Source: an uncultured Butyricicoccus sp. (GTDB lineage Bacteria > Bacillota > Clostridia > Oscillospirales > Butyricicoccaceae). Taken from it: a stretch of DNA of 64,000 bases. The DNA is taken from positions 124,001 to 188,000 of the forward strand of contig CAKTAV010000002.1 of NCBI GenBank assembly GCA_934532985.1. The letters run 5' to 3'. This document shows positions 9,367 through 17,764 of this stretch, in pieces (the stretch's first letter is position 1; every line of letters starts with the position of its first letter). The notes under the pieces were generated by a model that saw only the letters and a program-made list of their open reading frames with translations, did no database searches and was not told where the DNA came from. The position numbers and the translations under genes were made by a program.

Positions 9367-10095
9367 TTACCCCAGCAGCGGCACAACGCAGTTCACCCAC
9401 AGCGCGCTCAGCGGCATAATCAGCGCCATCGCGGGCAACATATCCGCAATCGGGAAATCTCGAATTCCGGCGACGCGGAAGCCGGTTGCCACCAGAATAA
9501 ATCCGCCGCACGCCTTAAAGTCGTTAATCATTGTCGGTGTGGTCAGCGGTACAATCAGCTTCGCCACCGCAAACAGCGCCAAGAAAAAGATCAGCTGCGG
9601 AATGGAAATCATCGAAACAACAAGACCTAAACTGCACGCAAATACCATGGCAGTAAAAAGATCCAAAACGGATTTTGCCAGCAGGATCGTGCTGTCTCCC
9701 GTCATGCCCAAATCCAGACAGCCGTAAATGCCGGTTCCACTTGCGCAGAACAGGACGATGGCCGTGACCAGCAGGGAAAGAAATTCTTCTTCCCCCAGCG
9801 CCGCCGGTTGCCCAAATACCTTGCTGATCGGTCGCTGCATGCGCCGTCCGCCCTGCTGAATCCATGTTCCCAGCGAGCACACCAAGCCGATCGCCGAGCC
9901 CACGACAATCGCGAGTACCACTGCCGGCATATTTTCCATCAGTGAAATCGAATAGATTCCCATGCCAAACGAACAGGTGCTCAGCGCCAAATTCATTTTC
10001 GAAATAAAATCATTGGACAGTCGGCCGCCGATAATCGCACCCAACACACCGCCCACAACAACCGCAAGCACATTGACGATAATTCCGATTGGCAT
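9367..10095 (-). CDS. DUF554 family membrane protein
   Basis: Polytopic inner-membrane protein of 242 residues with about six to seven hydrophobic helices. The N-terminus (MPIGIIVNVLAVVVGGVLGA) and the central CASGTGIYG segment match the DUF554 (YdfK/YqgA) family, whose function is not established; a transport role is only a suggestion. The start is well supported by AGGAGG before the ATG. The gene is convergent with asnA and lies just downstream of a tRNA-Leu gene and its terminator, so it is probably read independently. Confidence 0.85.
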   Translation of the reverse strand: MPIGIIVNVLAVVVGGVLGAIIGGRLSNDFISKMNLALSTCSFGMGIYSISLMENMPAVVLAIVVGSAIGLVCSLGTWIQQGGRRMQRPISKVFGQPAALGEEEFLSLLVTAIVLFCASGTGIYGCLDLGMTGDSTILLAKSVLDLFTAMVFACSLGLVVSMISIPQLIFFLALFAVAKLIVPLTTPTMINDFKACGGFILVATGFRVAGIRDFPIADMLPAMALIMPLSALWVNCVVPLLG

Positions 10096-10122
10096 TGTTA
10101 TTCACTCCTCCTATTATTCTAC

Positions 10123-10172
10123 TCAAAGAAAAGCACTGTAAGCACGATACCGAAGTATCCGCCTACAGTGCT
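10123..10172 (-). terminator. Terminator of the tRNA-Leu transcript
   Basis: Minus-strand arms AGCACTGTA and TACAGTGCT enclose an inner GGATAC-TTCG-GTATC hairpin and are followed by TTTTCTTT. It begins only a few bases after the tRNA CCA end. Confidence 0.85.
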
Positions 10173-10175
10173 CTT

Positions 10176-10262
10176 TGGTGCCGGTGACCGGACTCGAACC
10201 GGTACGCTGTCGCCAGCGGCGGATTTTGAGTCCGCTACGTCTACCAATTCCATCACACCGGC
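10176..10262 (-). tRNA. tRNA-Leu (anticodon CAA)
   Basis: An 87-base cloverleaf including an encoded CCA. The acceptor stem pairs GCCGGTG with CACCGGC, discriminator A. The anticodon arm GCGGA-CTCAAAA-TCCGC places CAA in the loop and so reads UUG. A long variable arm (GCTGGCGACAGC) and the T-loop GGTTCGAGTCC are class II features typical of tRNA-Leu. Confidence 0.97.
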
Positions 10263-10327
10263 ATTAGACAGCAAAAATACTATACCATATTGCGTCAGAA
10301 AATGCAAGAAAATTTTGATGTTTTCTA

Positions 10328-10645
10328 TTAGAACTCCTCGTCATCCTCCAGCTCGGTAAATACCTTATACAAGAAAGCTGCCAGCGCAGCAATTGCAATC
10401 AGCACGAAGAACCGGCGATGCTTCTTGATGAAATCCGAAAACGTCGCGCCGATAACAATGCCGACTGAGACCAAAAACGTCTTTACCAACGTCGCTTCGG
10501 ATATCACCAATCCGCTCAGCCAAGCGATCACCATCGCATAGATCGCGGCAATGCCTTCTCCGCCTTTGGCAAGACCTTGATTCAATGCCCCTGTAATGTA
10601 CTTTCCATACTCACAAACGCGTGCGCAAATTCCGTTGTTCTCCAT
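10328..10645 (-). CDS. Small membrane protein of unknown function
   Basis: About 105 residues with two to three hydrophobic segments (IAAIYAMVIAWLSGLVI, TFLVSVGIVIGATFSDF and FFVLIAIAALAAFLYKVF) and an acidic tail ending EDDEEF. I do not recognise the family. The start at 10645 is chosen because AAGGAGG precedes that ATG; a longer frame running into the upstream gene has no such signal. It begins 13 bases after the stop of the DEDDh exonuclease gene and is probably co-transcribed with it. A weak resemblance to phage holins cannot be excluded, but no lysis gene is near. Confidence 0.72.
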   Translation of the reverse strand: MENNGICARVCEYGKYITGALNQGLAKGGEGIAAIYAMVIAWLSGLVISEATLVKTFLVSVGIVIGATFSDFIKKHRRFFVLIAIAALAAFLYKVFTELEDDEEF

Positions 10646-10658
10646 GGTACCTTCCTCC

Positions 10659-11366
10659 TTACTGATTGGACTTATGTTGTGCCTTCTGCGCCGCCGCTTT
10701 GGCATGATACTTATAGTACCGCAGGCGGCGAATTTCCTTCTTTTTTTGTGATTCGATCTTCTGGCGAATCTCCTCCGCCGTGGAACACGAGACATGTTCG
10801 GATGCCGAAATTTGCCCAACTCGCATGCCGATCTCTTCTGCAAGCTCATCGATGGTCTCACAGTGCAGCTGTTCCATTGCGCGAGCCAAAATCAAGCCGC
10901 ACGCACGGGCATCCGACAATGCCTCATGGTGATCCAGCGCAATCTGCAATTCCTCTGACACTGTATCCAGCTTGTGGTTCTCCATCTCCGGCCAGACCTT
11001 CTGCGAAATTTTCACCGTGCACACATACGGAAAATGCGGCACCGGCAGCTGATAATAATTCAATAGCTTACACAGCACCGAGGTATCAAACATCGCATTG
11101 TGGCAGACAATCAATGTATCTGCGATATCCGCCCGAATCTCCTCCCAGACCTGGTCAAATGTCGGCTGATCCGCTACCATCGCCGGCTTAATGCCGTGGA
11201 TTCGCATATTATACCAATTAAACTTTCCAAACTCCTTCGGCGGCTGTATTAAATGAATAGACTCCCGGACGGGCACACCGTCCTCGAATACAACTACGCC
11301 AATCGAACATGCGCTGAGCGGTGAGGAGTTTGCGGTTTCAAAATCTATTGCTGTGTATCTCACCAA
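10659..11366 (-). CDS. DEDDh 3'-5' exonuclease, DnaQ-like
   Basis: A 235-residue exonuclease of the DnaQ/DEDDh superfamily. The three motifs are visible: AIDFETA at residues 6-12 (Exo I), HNAMFDTSVL around residue 90 (Exo II), and HHEALSDARA with the H-x4-D signature (Exo III). The C-terminal 60 residues are basic and lysine-rich, with little domain character. Proofreading or nucleic-acid trimming is expected from the family, but the specific substrate is unknown. A small membrane protein gene follows in the same transcript. Confidence 0.85.
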   Translation of the reverse strand: MVRYTAIDFETANSSPLSACSIGVVVFEDGVPVRESIHLIQPPKEFGKFNWYNMRIHGIKPAMVADQPTFDQVWEEIRADIADTLIVCHNAMFDTSVLCKLLNYYQLPVPHFPYVCTVKISQKVWPEMENHKLDTVSEELQIALDHHEALSDARACGLILARAMEQLHCETIDELAEEIGMRVGQISASEHVSCSTAEEIRQKIESQKKKEIRRLRYYKYHAKAAAQKAQHKSNQ

Positions 11367-11579
11367 AGGCCTCCTGTCGGCCGCTTTGCTCAGACAATCT
11401 GCCTGTAAAAAGAGTTCGTAAAACGGCTTCGCTTCTATAATATATCAATAATACCATAAAAGCAGGCTGGATTCAATGTTTTTTCTATCGTCTGATGCAT
11501 ACATTATGTTGTCGAAATAGGTTATATTCTACGAAAAATACAAAGAAAGTATGTGTCATGGTTTCGGTCGCTCCATGAC

Positions 11580-11617
11580 AAAAAGAGTCCGATTCCCTCA
11601 AAGGAACCAGACTCTCT
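11580..11617 (-). terminator. Terminator of prfC
   Basis: Minus-strand arms AGAGTCTGGTTCC and GGAATCGGACTCT followed by TTTTTG, about 30 bases after the prfC stop. Confidence 0.85.
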
Positions 11618-11648
11618 GTTGTATTTTATTGTTTCAAGCAGGCGAAGC

Positions 11649-13247
11649 TTATTCCTCAGCCATGCCGAATTCCGCCAGCTGAAGATCCGGATTTTTATCC
11701 AGTGCCCAGTTGAGGTTCCACATGCTCGTAAACAGCAGCAGATGTCGGCCGCGATAATCTTGTACCACCTTGCTGTCCGATGTAATCTTGAGGGAATCAA
11801 TATCAAGATCCTCATTTTCAATCCAGCGCAGGTACTGATACGGCAGGTTCTCCATCACGATATCAACCTTGTACTCATTCTTCAGACGATATTCCAGTAC
11901 TTCCAGCTGAAGCACGCCGACAACGCCGACAATAACCTCTTCCATACCAGCATACGGCTCCTGGAAGATCTGAATTGCGCCTTCTTGCGCAATCTGCTCC
12001 ATGCCCTTGATGAACTGCTTGCGTTTCATTGTGTCCTTCTGACGGACACGGCAGAATACTTCCGGTGCGAATGTCGGAATACCGGAGAACTTACAGTCAA
12101 AGCCCGGAACGGTTACCGTGTCGCCAATCGAGAAAATACCCGGGTCAAACACGCCGATAATATCACCGGCATAGGCCTCGTCAATAATTGCGCGGTCCTG
12201 TGCCATAATCTGCTGCGGCTGGGAAAGCTGCATTTTCTTCTTTCCCTGTACGTGATATACGTCCATGCCCTTGCTGAACTTGCCGGAGCAAATGCGCATA
12301 AAGGCCACACGGTCACGGTGCGCCTTGTTCATATTCGCCTGAATCTTAAATACAAACGCCGAGAAATGCTCGTCAAACGGGCTGATTTCCTCGCCCTTCG
12401 ACATACGCGCCGTCGGCGGCGGTGTCATCTCCAAGAAGTACTGTAAGAACGGCTCTACGCCAAAGTTCGTCAGTGCGGAGCCAAAGAATACCGGAGACAG
12501 CGTACCCGACTGTACGCGTTCCAGATCAAAGTCCTCACCTGCGCCGCTCAGTAGCTCAATGTCATCCTGCAAGGTATCCCACAGATAGTCACCCACCAGC
12601 GGCTTGAGCGCCGGATCGTCAACCTCATAGATCGTTGACTTGGCTTCGCGCGTACCGGAAACCGAAGCAGCTTCAAACGCCATAATATGGTTCTTTTGGC
12701 GGTCGTAAACACCCTTGAAGTCCTTGCCGCAGCCAATCGGCCAGTTGACCGCGTAGGTATCAATGCCCAGCTCCTTTTCCAGCTCATCCAGCAGATCATA
12801 CGGATCGCGGGACTCCAAGTCCATCTTATTGATGAACGTAAAGATCGGGATGCCGCGCATGGAGCAGACCTTAAACAGCTTGCGCGTCTGCGCCTCGACA
12901 CCCTTGGACGCGTCGATAACCATGATCGCCGAGTCCGCCGCCATCAGCGTGCGATAGGTGTCCTCCGAGAAGTCCTGATGTCCCGGAGTATCCAGAATAT
13001 TGATGCAGTGGTCGGCGTATTCAAACTGAAGTACCGAAGAGGTAACCGAGATACCACGCTGTTTCTCGATTTCCATCCAGTCCGAAACCGCATGACGCGT
13101 ATTTTTTTTGCCCTTTACCGTACCGGCCAGCTGAATGGCTCCGCCGTACAGCAGGAATTTTTCCGTAATCGTCGTTTTACCGGCATCCGGATGCGAAATA
13201 ATAGCAAACGTTCGGCGCTTGGAAATTTCACTGTGTAAGTCTGACAA
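11649..13247 (-). CDS. prfC: Peptide chain release factor 3
   Basis: Translational GTPase that removes RF1/RF2 from the ribosome after peptide release. At 532 residues it has normal RF3 length. GTP-binding motifs are SHPDAGKTTITEKF (G1), DTPGHQDF (G3) and NKMD (G4), with the RF3-specific C-terminal domains following. The start is TTG with AGGAGG eight bases upstream; no ATG is better placed. The gene is monocistronic, closed by a strong hairpin. Confidence 0.95.
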   Translation of the reverse strand: MSDLHSEISKRRTFAIISHPDAGKTTITEKFLLYGGAIQLAGTVKGKKNTRHAVSDWMEIEKQRGISVTSSVLQFEYADHCINILDTPGHQDFSEDTYRTLMAADSAIMVIDASKGVEAQTRKLFKVCSMRGIPIFTFINKMDLESRDPYDLLDELEKELGIDTYAVNWPIGCGKDFKGVYDRQKNHIMAFEAASVSGTREAKSTIYEVDDPALKPLVGDYLWDTLQDDIELLSGAGEDFDLERVQSGTLSPVFFGSALTNFGVEPFLQYFLEMTPPPTARMSKGEEISPFDEHFSAFVFKIQANMNKAHRDRVAFMRICSGKFSKGMDVYHVQGKKKMQLSQPQQIMAQDRAIIDEAYAGDIIGVFDPGIFSIGDTVTVPGFDCKFSGIPTFAPEVFCRVRQKDTMKRKQFIKGMEQIAQEGAIQIFQEPYAGMEEVIVGVVGVLQLEVLEYRLKNEYKVDIVMENLPYQYLRWIENEDLDIDSLKITSDSKVVQDYRGRHLLLFTSMWNLNWALDKNPDLQLAEFGMAEE

Positions 13248-13384
13248 GCGAAGAACCTCCTATCCTATAAACTCATAAACTCAATTAGATTTTATTTTAT
13301 CATAAAACACAGGGGTGTACAAGCACCTGCGCCTTCGTTTTTTGAACAAGAATTTCCTCATCTCGCAAAAAGTTGATAGAGCAA

Positions 13385-13413
13385 TTGACAGCGGTTTGCA
13401 GGCAGGCTATACT
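13385..13413 (+). promoter_or_regulatory. Promoter of the ArsC-like/FkbM gene pair
   Basis: TTGACA (13385-13390) and TATACT (13408-13413) are spaced by exactly 17 bases, about 35 bases before the ArsC-like start codon. Confidence 0.82.
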
Positions 13414-13447
13414 TTGATTATTATGGATACCAACAAGGAGTTTGTAC

Positions 13448-13786
13448 ATGAATATTCAGATATTTGGAAAAAGCAAGTGCTTTGACACAAAGAAAGCGGA
13501 ACGTTATTTCAAAGAGCGCCGCGTAAAATATCAGTCGATTGATCTCGTCCGCTATGGCATGAGCAAGGGAGAATTCACATCCGTCTGCCGCGCCGTCGGT
13601 CTGGACGCATTGATCGACCCGAAGAGCAAGGATCCGGATGCCGCCATGCTCCCCTACCTCGCCAGCGACGAGGCCAAGATCGAAAAGCTGCTGGATAACC
13701 CGAAGCTGTTTAAGACCCCGATTGTCCGCAACGGCAAGCAGGCCACCGTTGGCTATTGCCCAGAGATTTGGAAGACATGGGAATGA
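13448..13786 (+). CDS. ArsC/Spx-family thioredoxin-fold protein
   Basis: A 112-residue protein of the arsenate-reductase-like ArsC family. The N-terminus reads FGKSKCFDTKKAERYFKER, with a single cysteine at the position of the catalytic or redox cysteine, and the C-terminal TPIVRNGKQATVGY matches the cis-proline strand of the fold. It lacks the CxxC pair of Spx and is more likely an uncharacterised redox protein than a true arsenate reductase. The start at 13448 follows AAGGAG with a seven-base spacer. Its stop overlaps the start of the FkbM gene (ATGA), indicating translational coupling. Confidence 0.82.
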   Translation: MNIQIFGKSKCFDTKKAERYFKERRVKYQSIDLVRYGMSKGEFTSVCRAVGLDALIDPKSKDPDAAMLPYLASDEAKIEKLLDNPKLFKTPIVRNGKQATVGYCPEIWKTWE

Positions 13787-14883
13787 TACCAACCTTTATC
13801 ACGGAGACAGCCGATCTCTGGACCTCTCTTCAACAGGAAACGCGACCGATTGTTCTGTACGGCATGGGCGACGGCGCCGAAAAAATCCTCGCTGTCTGTG
13901 CACAAAAAAACATCCCTATTACCGGAATTTTCGCCTCGGATGCGTTTGTGCGCGGTCATTCCTTTTCCGGCTTCCGCGTTCGCAAGCGCAGCGAGCTGGA
14001 GCAGGAGCTGGGGGATTTCGTCTGTCTGATCTCCTTTGCGTCCTCCCGTCCAGAGGTATTGCAGCTGTTCGACGACCTGGATCGGACGCACACAACCTAC
14101 GCCCCTGATGTACCGGTCGCCGAAGGGCAGTTGTTTGACTGGGCCTTTCTCGAAGAGCACGCGGAAGCGCTGCAACACGTCTACAATATGCTTTGCGATA
14201 TGCGTTCCCGCGATGTCTTTGCGGCAACCGTCAATTTTAAGCTCAGCGGTAAGCTGCATTGGCTGCGCGATTTTACCGATTCCCGCAGTCTGGTGTTTGA
14301 ACACTATTTAGTCCCATCGGACTGTGAACACTATGTCGATCTGGGCGCCTACAACGGCGATACCATCCGCGAGCTGCTTTCCTATACCGATGGCAGGTAT
14401 GGCTCGATTACTGCATTGGAGCCGGATCGCAAGACCTTCAAAAAGCTGAAAAAGTACGCCGATGCATCTGTTCCCGATGCGCGTTTGTTCCAAGCCGGTT
14501 CCTGGAGTGAGCCGGGAACGCAATTGTTTGCCTCCAAGGGTGGCAGAAACTCCACCCTGCTTCCCGTGCGCCACGCCGTCTCACACGATCAGCATACCAC
14601 CGCCGTTGCCGTGGAATCCGTTGATCATGTTATGGATGGTCTGCCCTGCACACGCATCAAGATTGACGTGGAGGGCGCCGAATACGAAACGCTGCTCGGT
14701 GCCAAGCAAACCATCCAGCGCTGCCGTCCGGCTTTGGATTTATCTGCCTATCATCGCAGCGAAGATCTGTATGAGCTTCCGCTCCTGCTGGAATCCTTCG
14801 GTGTACCGATGCAAATTGCCATGCTGCACCACCCATATGTTCCGGCATGGGAGACCAATTTTTATATTCAGTTTTTGAAATAA
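13783..14883 (+). CDS. FkbM-family SAM methyltransferase with N-terminal Rossmann-like domain
   Basis: About 366 residues in two parts. The first 120 residues contain IVLYGMGDGAEKIL, a nucleotide-binding-like glycine turn as in Rossmann domains. The second half is an FkbM methyltransferase: VDLGAYNGDT (SAM motif I), ITALEPD and IKIDVEGAEYETL. FkbM enzymes O-methylate sugars or small molecules; the acceptor here is unknown. The ATG at 13783 overlaps the preceding stop as ATGA; an alternative ATG lies six bases earlier. No sugar or polysaccharide genes are nearby, which is unusual for this class. Confidence 0.85.
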   Translation: MIPTFITETADLWTSLQQETRPIVLYGMGDGAEKILAVCAQKNIPITGIFASDAFVRGHSFSGFRVRKRSELEQELGDFVCLISFASSRPEVLQLFDDLDRTHTTYAPDVPVAEGQLFDWAFLEEHAEALQHVYNMLCDMRSRDVFAATVNFKLSGKLHWLRDFTDSRSLVFEHYLVPSDCEHYVDLGAYNGDTIRELLSYTDGRYGSITALEPDRKTFKKLKKYADASVPDARLFQAGSWSEPGTQLFASKGGRNSTLLPVRHAVSHDQHTTAVAVESVDHVMDGLPCTRIKIDVEGAEYETLLGAKQTIQRCRPALDLSAYHRSEDLYELPLLLESFGVPMQIAMLHHPYVPAWETNFYIQFLK

Positions 14884-14898
14884 TTTCATTTTGAGATA

Positions 14899-14937
14899 AA
14901 CGGGAGGATTTCCACGCAGAAATCCTCCCGTTTTTTC
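14899..14937. terminator. Bidirectional terminator between the FkbM gene and ogt
   Basis: Perfect ten-base arms CGGGAGGATT and AATCCTCCCG followed by six T on the plus strand; T-rich on the minus strand as well, serving the convergent ogt gene weakly. Confidence 0.85.
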
Positions 14938-14951
14938 CGTTTTTCAATACC

Positions 14952-15485
14952 TTACAGCGCCGTCCCTCTTTTCGGTACAAACAGAGAACGCATATCCACG
15001 CCTTCCAATTCCAACAGCTTCACCTTTTTCTCAATGCCTCCGGCATATCCGGTCAAACTGCCATTCATGCCTACTACGCGATGACACGGAATCAAAATAG
15101 AAATCTCATTGTGCCCTACCGCACCTCCAACTGCCTGCGCAGACATCGTTATGCAGCCACGCTTTGCGGCAAGCTGCCGCGCGATCTCTCCATACGTCGT
15201 TGTCTGACCATAGGGAATCTGTAATAAAATATTCCAGACTTCCTGCCGGAAGGCTGATCCAATGGGATGCATCGGAGGCAGACACTCTGGCTCCTGTCCA
15301 GAAAAATAGATATTCAGCCACTGCTTTGTTTGCGTCAAAATCACGGTTTCTTCCTGAATATGTTCTTCGGAGAGATTGTCCGCAAAATATTTTTCTCCCT
15401 TGAACCATAGTCCGGTCAGGCCAAGCTCATCCGCCGCCAGCAAAATATCACCCAGCGGTGATTCATAGTGACAAGTACATACCAT
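14952..15485 (-). CDS. ogt: Methylated-DNA-protein-cysteine methyltransferase
   Basis: Suicide DNA repair protein that transfers the alkyl group from O6-alkylguanine to its own cysteine. The active-site PCHRV motif (ISILIPCHRVVGMNG) lies in the C-terminal half, preceded by the helix-turn-helix segment YGEIARQLAA. At 177 residues with no AdaA-type zinc domain, it is the stand-alone Ogt type. The start has a GGGAG Shine-Dalgarno. The gene stands alone between two terminators. Confidence 0.94.
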   Translation of the reverse strand: MVCTCHYESPLGDILLAADELGLTGLWFKGEKYFADNLSEEHIQEETVILTQTKQWLNIYFSGQEPECLPPMHPIGSAFRQEVWNILLQIPYGQTTTYGEIARQLAAKRGCITMSAQAVGGAVGHNEISILIPCHRVVGMNGSLTGYAGGIEKKVKLLELEGVDMRSLFVPKRGTAL

Positions 15486-15591
15486 TTTCTACTCCCTTCT
15501 ACTACTTATCATTTTTCTATCTATGTTGCTATTATACCGCAAAAAGCAGCTTTTTTCTATCTAACACGCACCAAAGGAACGCAAAGAAAGG

Positions 15592-15630
15592 CACCAAAAA
15601 ATCCGGCACCTGTCGAAACAGATGCCGGAT
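15592..15630 (-). terminator. Terminator of groES-groEL
   Basis: Minus-strand arms ATCCGGCATCTGT and ACAGGTGCCGGAT around a TTCG tetraloop, followed by six T, about 35 bases after the groEL stop. Confidence 0.92.
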
Positions 15631-15664
15631 TACAGTCATTATTTTACTTTACGAAGCGATCTTC

Positions 15665-17290
15665 TTAGTACATACCGCCCATGTCCGGAGCAGCCGGTGC
15701 TGCCGGAGCTGGTTCCTTGATGTCAGCAACCAGGGACTCGGTGGTCAGTACGGTAGAAGCAACGGAAGCTGCATTCTGCAGAGCAGAGCGGTTAACCTTC
15801 GTCGGGTCTACGATGCCAGAGCCAACCATATCGCAGTAGGTCTCGGTAGCGGCGTCGAAGCCGTAACCAACCTTGCCGGACTCCAGAATCTTAACCAGAA
15901 CAACCGCGCCGTCGATACCAGCGTTGCTGGCGATCTGCTTGATCGGAGCCTTCAGAGCCTGAACAACCGCATTGACACCGGTCTTTTCATCGCCCTCTGC
16001 GTCGGCAGCAACTGCCTCAACCGCCGGGATTGCATTGACGTAAGCGACACCGCCGCCGGCAACAATGCCTTCCTCAACAGCAGCGCGCGTTGCATTCAGA
16101 GCGTCCTCAACGCGGAGCTTCTGCTCCTTCATCTCGGTCTCGGTAGCTGCGCCAACCTTGATAACAGCAACGCCGCCAGCCAGCTTAGCCAGTCTCTCCT
16201 GCAGCTTCTCACGGTCGTAGTCCGACGTGGTCTGATCAATTGCCGTGCGGATCGCCGATACGCGCTGTGCAATTGCCTCGCTGCTACCTGCGCCGTCAAC
16301 AATAACGGTATTTTCCTTGGTAACCTTGACCTGACGAGCAGTACCCAGCATAGCCATGTTGGCATCCTTCAGTTCCAGACCCAGCTCCTCGGAAATAACC
16401 TGTGCACCGGTCAGGATAGCGATGTCGGTCAGCATCTCCTTGCGGCGATCGCCGAAGCCCGGAGCCTTAACTGCAACACAGGTAAAGGTGCCGCGCAGCT
16501 TGTTTACCAGCAGGGTGGACAGAGCCTCGCCCTCGATATCCTCTGCGATGATCAGCAGCTTCTTGCCGGTCTTAACAATCTGCTCCAGCAGCGGCAGCAG
16601 ATCCTGAATTGCCGAGATCTTCTTGTCGGTAACCAGAATCAGCGGCTCATCCAGAACAGCTTCCATCTTGTCGGTATCGGTTACCATGTACGGCGTGATG
16701 TAGCCGCGGTCAAACTGCATACCTTCTACAACCTCAGAGTAGGTCTCTGCGGTCTTGGACTCTTCAACGGTGATAACGCCGTCTGCCGTAACCTTCTCCA
16801 TTGCGTCTGCAATCAGCTGACCAATGGTCTCGTCGCTGGAAGAAATCGAAGCAACACGAGCGATGTCGCTAGAGCCCTTGATCTTCTCGGAGTTGCTCTT
16901 AATTGCCTCAACAGCGGCTGCAACACCCTTTGCAATGCCCTTGCGCATACCCATCGGGTTTGCACCAGCGGCAACATTCTTCATGCCCTCACGAATCAGA
17001 GCCTGTGCCAGGACGGTAGCGGTCGTGGTGCCGTCGCCTGCAACGTCGTTAGTCTTGGTCGCAACTTCCTTTACCAGCTGTGCGCCCATGTTCTCAAACG
17101 GATCGTCCAGCTCAACGTCCTTTGCAATCGTAACACCGTCGTTCGTGATCAGCGGAGAGCCGAACTTCTTTTCCAGAACGACATTGCGACCCTTCGGGCC
17201 CAGAGTAACCTTGACGGTATCTGCCAGCTGGTCGATACCACTTTCCAGAGCACGGCGAGCTTCTTCGCCGAATACAATCTGCTTAGCCAT
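15665..17290 (-). CDS. groEL: Chaperonin GroEL (60 kDa, HSP60)
   Basis: Subunit of the tetradecameric cytosolic chaperonin that folds proteins in an ATP- and GroES-dependent cycle. At 541 residues it is full length. The ATP-binding VTLGPKGRNVVLEK and DGTTTATVLAQAL segments and the apical-domain helices are intact. The C-terminus ends DMGGMY, a variant of the usual GGM-rich tail. It is co-transcribed with groES from a CIRCE-controlled promoter. Confidence 0.98.
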   Translation of the reverse strand: MAKQIVFGEEARRALESGIDQLADTVKVTLGPKGRNVVLEKKFGSPLITNDGVTIAKDVELDDPFENMGAQLVKEVATKTNDVAGDGTTTATVLAQALIREGMKNVAAGANPMGMRKGIAKGVAAAVEAIKSNSEKIKGSSDIARVASISSSDETIGQLIADAMEKVTADGVITVEESKTAETYSEVVEGMQFDRGYITPYMVTDTDKMEAVLDEPLILVTDKKISAIQDLLPLLEQIVKTGKKLLIIAEDIEGEALSTLLVNKLRGTFTCVAVKAPGFGDRRKEMLTDIAILTGAQVISEELGLELKDANMAMLGTARQVKVTKENTVIVDGAGSSEAIAQRVSAIRTAIDQTTSDYDREKLQERLAKLAGGVAVIKVGAATETEMKEQKLRVEDALNATRAAVEEGIVAGGGVAYVNAIPAVEAVAADAEGDEKTGVNAVVQALKAPIKQIASNAGIDGAVVLVKILESGKVGYGFDAATETYCDMVGSGIVDPTKVNRSALQNAASVASTVLTTESLVADIKEPAPAAPAAPDMGGMY

Positions 17291-17322
17291 AATAGTAAAA
17301 GCCTCCTAATAACCGAGATAAA

Positions 17323-17607
17323 TTATTCTACGACAGCCAGAATATCATTCTGACGAACAACGAGGTACTCTTCCCCGTCGAGCTTGACTTCCGTGCCAGC
17401 GTACTTGCTGATGATAACCTTATCACCGACATGAACATACATCGTGATGTCCTTGCCTTCTACTACGCCGCCCGGGCCTACCGCAATGATCTCTGCAACC
17501 TGCGGCTGCTCCTTTGCGCTGCCAGTCAGAATAATGCCACTCTTCGTGGTCTCTTCCTTTTCGGCCATCTTCAGGATGACACGATCTGCCAAAGGCTTGA
17601 GTTTCAT
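17323..17607 (-). CDS. groES: Co-chaperonin GroES
   Basis: The 94-residue heptameric lid for GroEL. The N-terminal MKLKPLADRVILK strand, the mobile loop (EETTKSGIILTGSAKE) and the C-terminal GEEYLVVRQNDILAVVE strand are all present. It is the first gene of the groESL operon, 32 bases before groEL, directly downstream of a CIRCE operator. Confidence 0.98.
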   Translation of the reverse strand: MKLKPLADRVILKMAEKEETTKSGIILTGSAKEQPQVAEIIAVGPGGVVEGKDITMYVHVGDKVIISKYAGTEVKLDGEEYLVVRQNDILAVVE

Positions 17608-17646
17608 AATATATTCCTCCTAAGATTTTAAAATACGGATTTAGGG

Positions 17647-17673
17647 TTAGCACTCAAATACCAGGAGTGCTAA
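17647..17673. promoter_or_regulatory. CIRCE operator (HrcA-binding site)
   Basis: A perfect inverted repeat, TTAGCACTC, nine bases, GAGTGCTAA, located just downstream of the groES -10 box. This is the exact CIRCE consensus, so HrcA-mediated heat-shock repression of groES-groEL is expected. Confidence 0.97.
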
Positions 17674-17678
17674 CACGT

Positions 17679-17684
17679 ATTATA
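17679..17684 (-). promoter_or_regulatory. -10 element of the groES promoter
   Basis: Minus-strand TATAAT five bases upstream of CIRCE, so the transcript should begin within the operator. A convincing -35 box at 16-18 bases was not seen (TTGCGT lies 20 bases away). Confidence 0.65.
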
Positions 17685-17764
17685 TTATCTCATTTACCAA
17701 AAATACGCAAGTGGTTTTTGTGTTTTTTATCATAAATTTTTTAAAAAAATTGTGAACGACAGAC

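Noticed and set aside
10328..10645. Phage holin
   Set aside because: Size and helices are compatible, but no endolysin or phage gene is nearby and the acidic tail is not diagnostic.
13448..13786. Arsenate reductase of an arsenic-resistance operon
   Set aside because: No arsB, acr3 or arsR is near and the protein has only the single N-terminal redox-position cysteine, so a resistance role is not supported.
15458..17353. Long open frame of over 600 codons opposite groEL
   Set aside because: It is the complement of groEL and lacks a ribosome site or family match; codon bias in groEL creates the open antisense frame.
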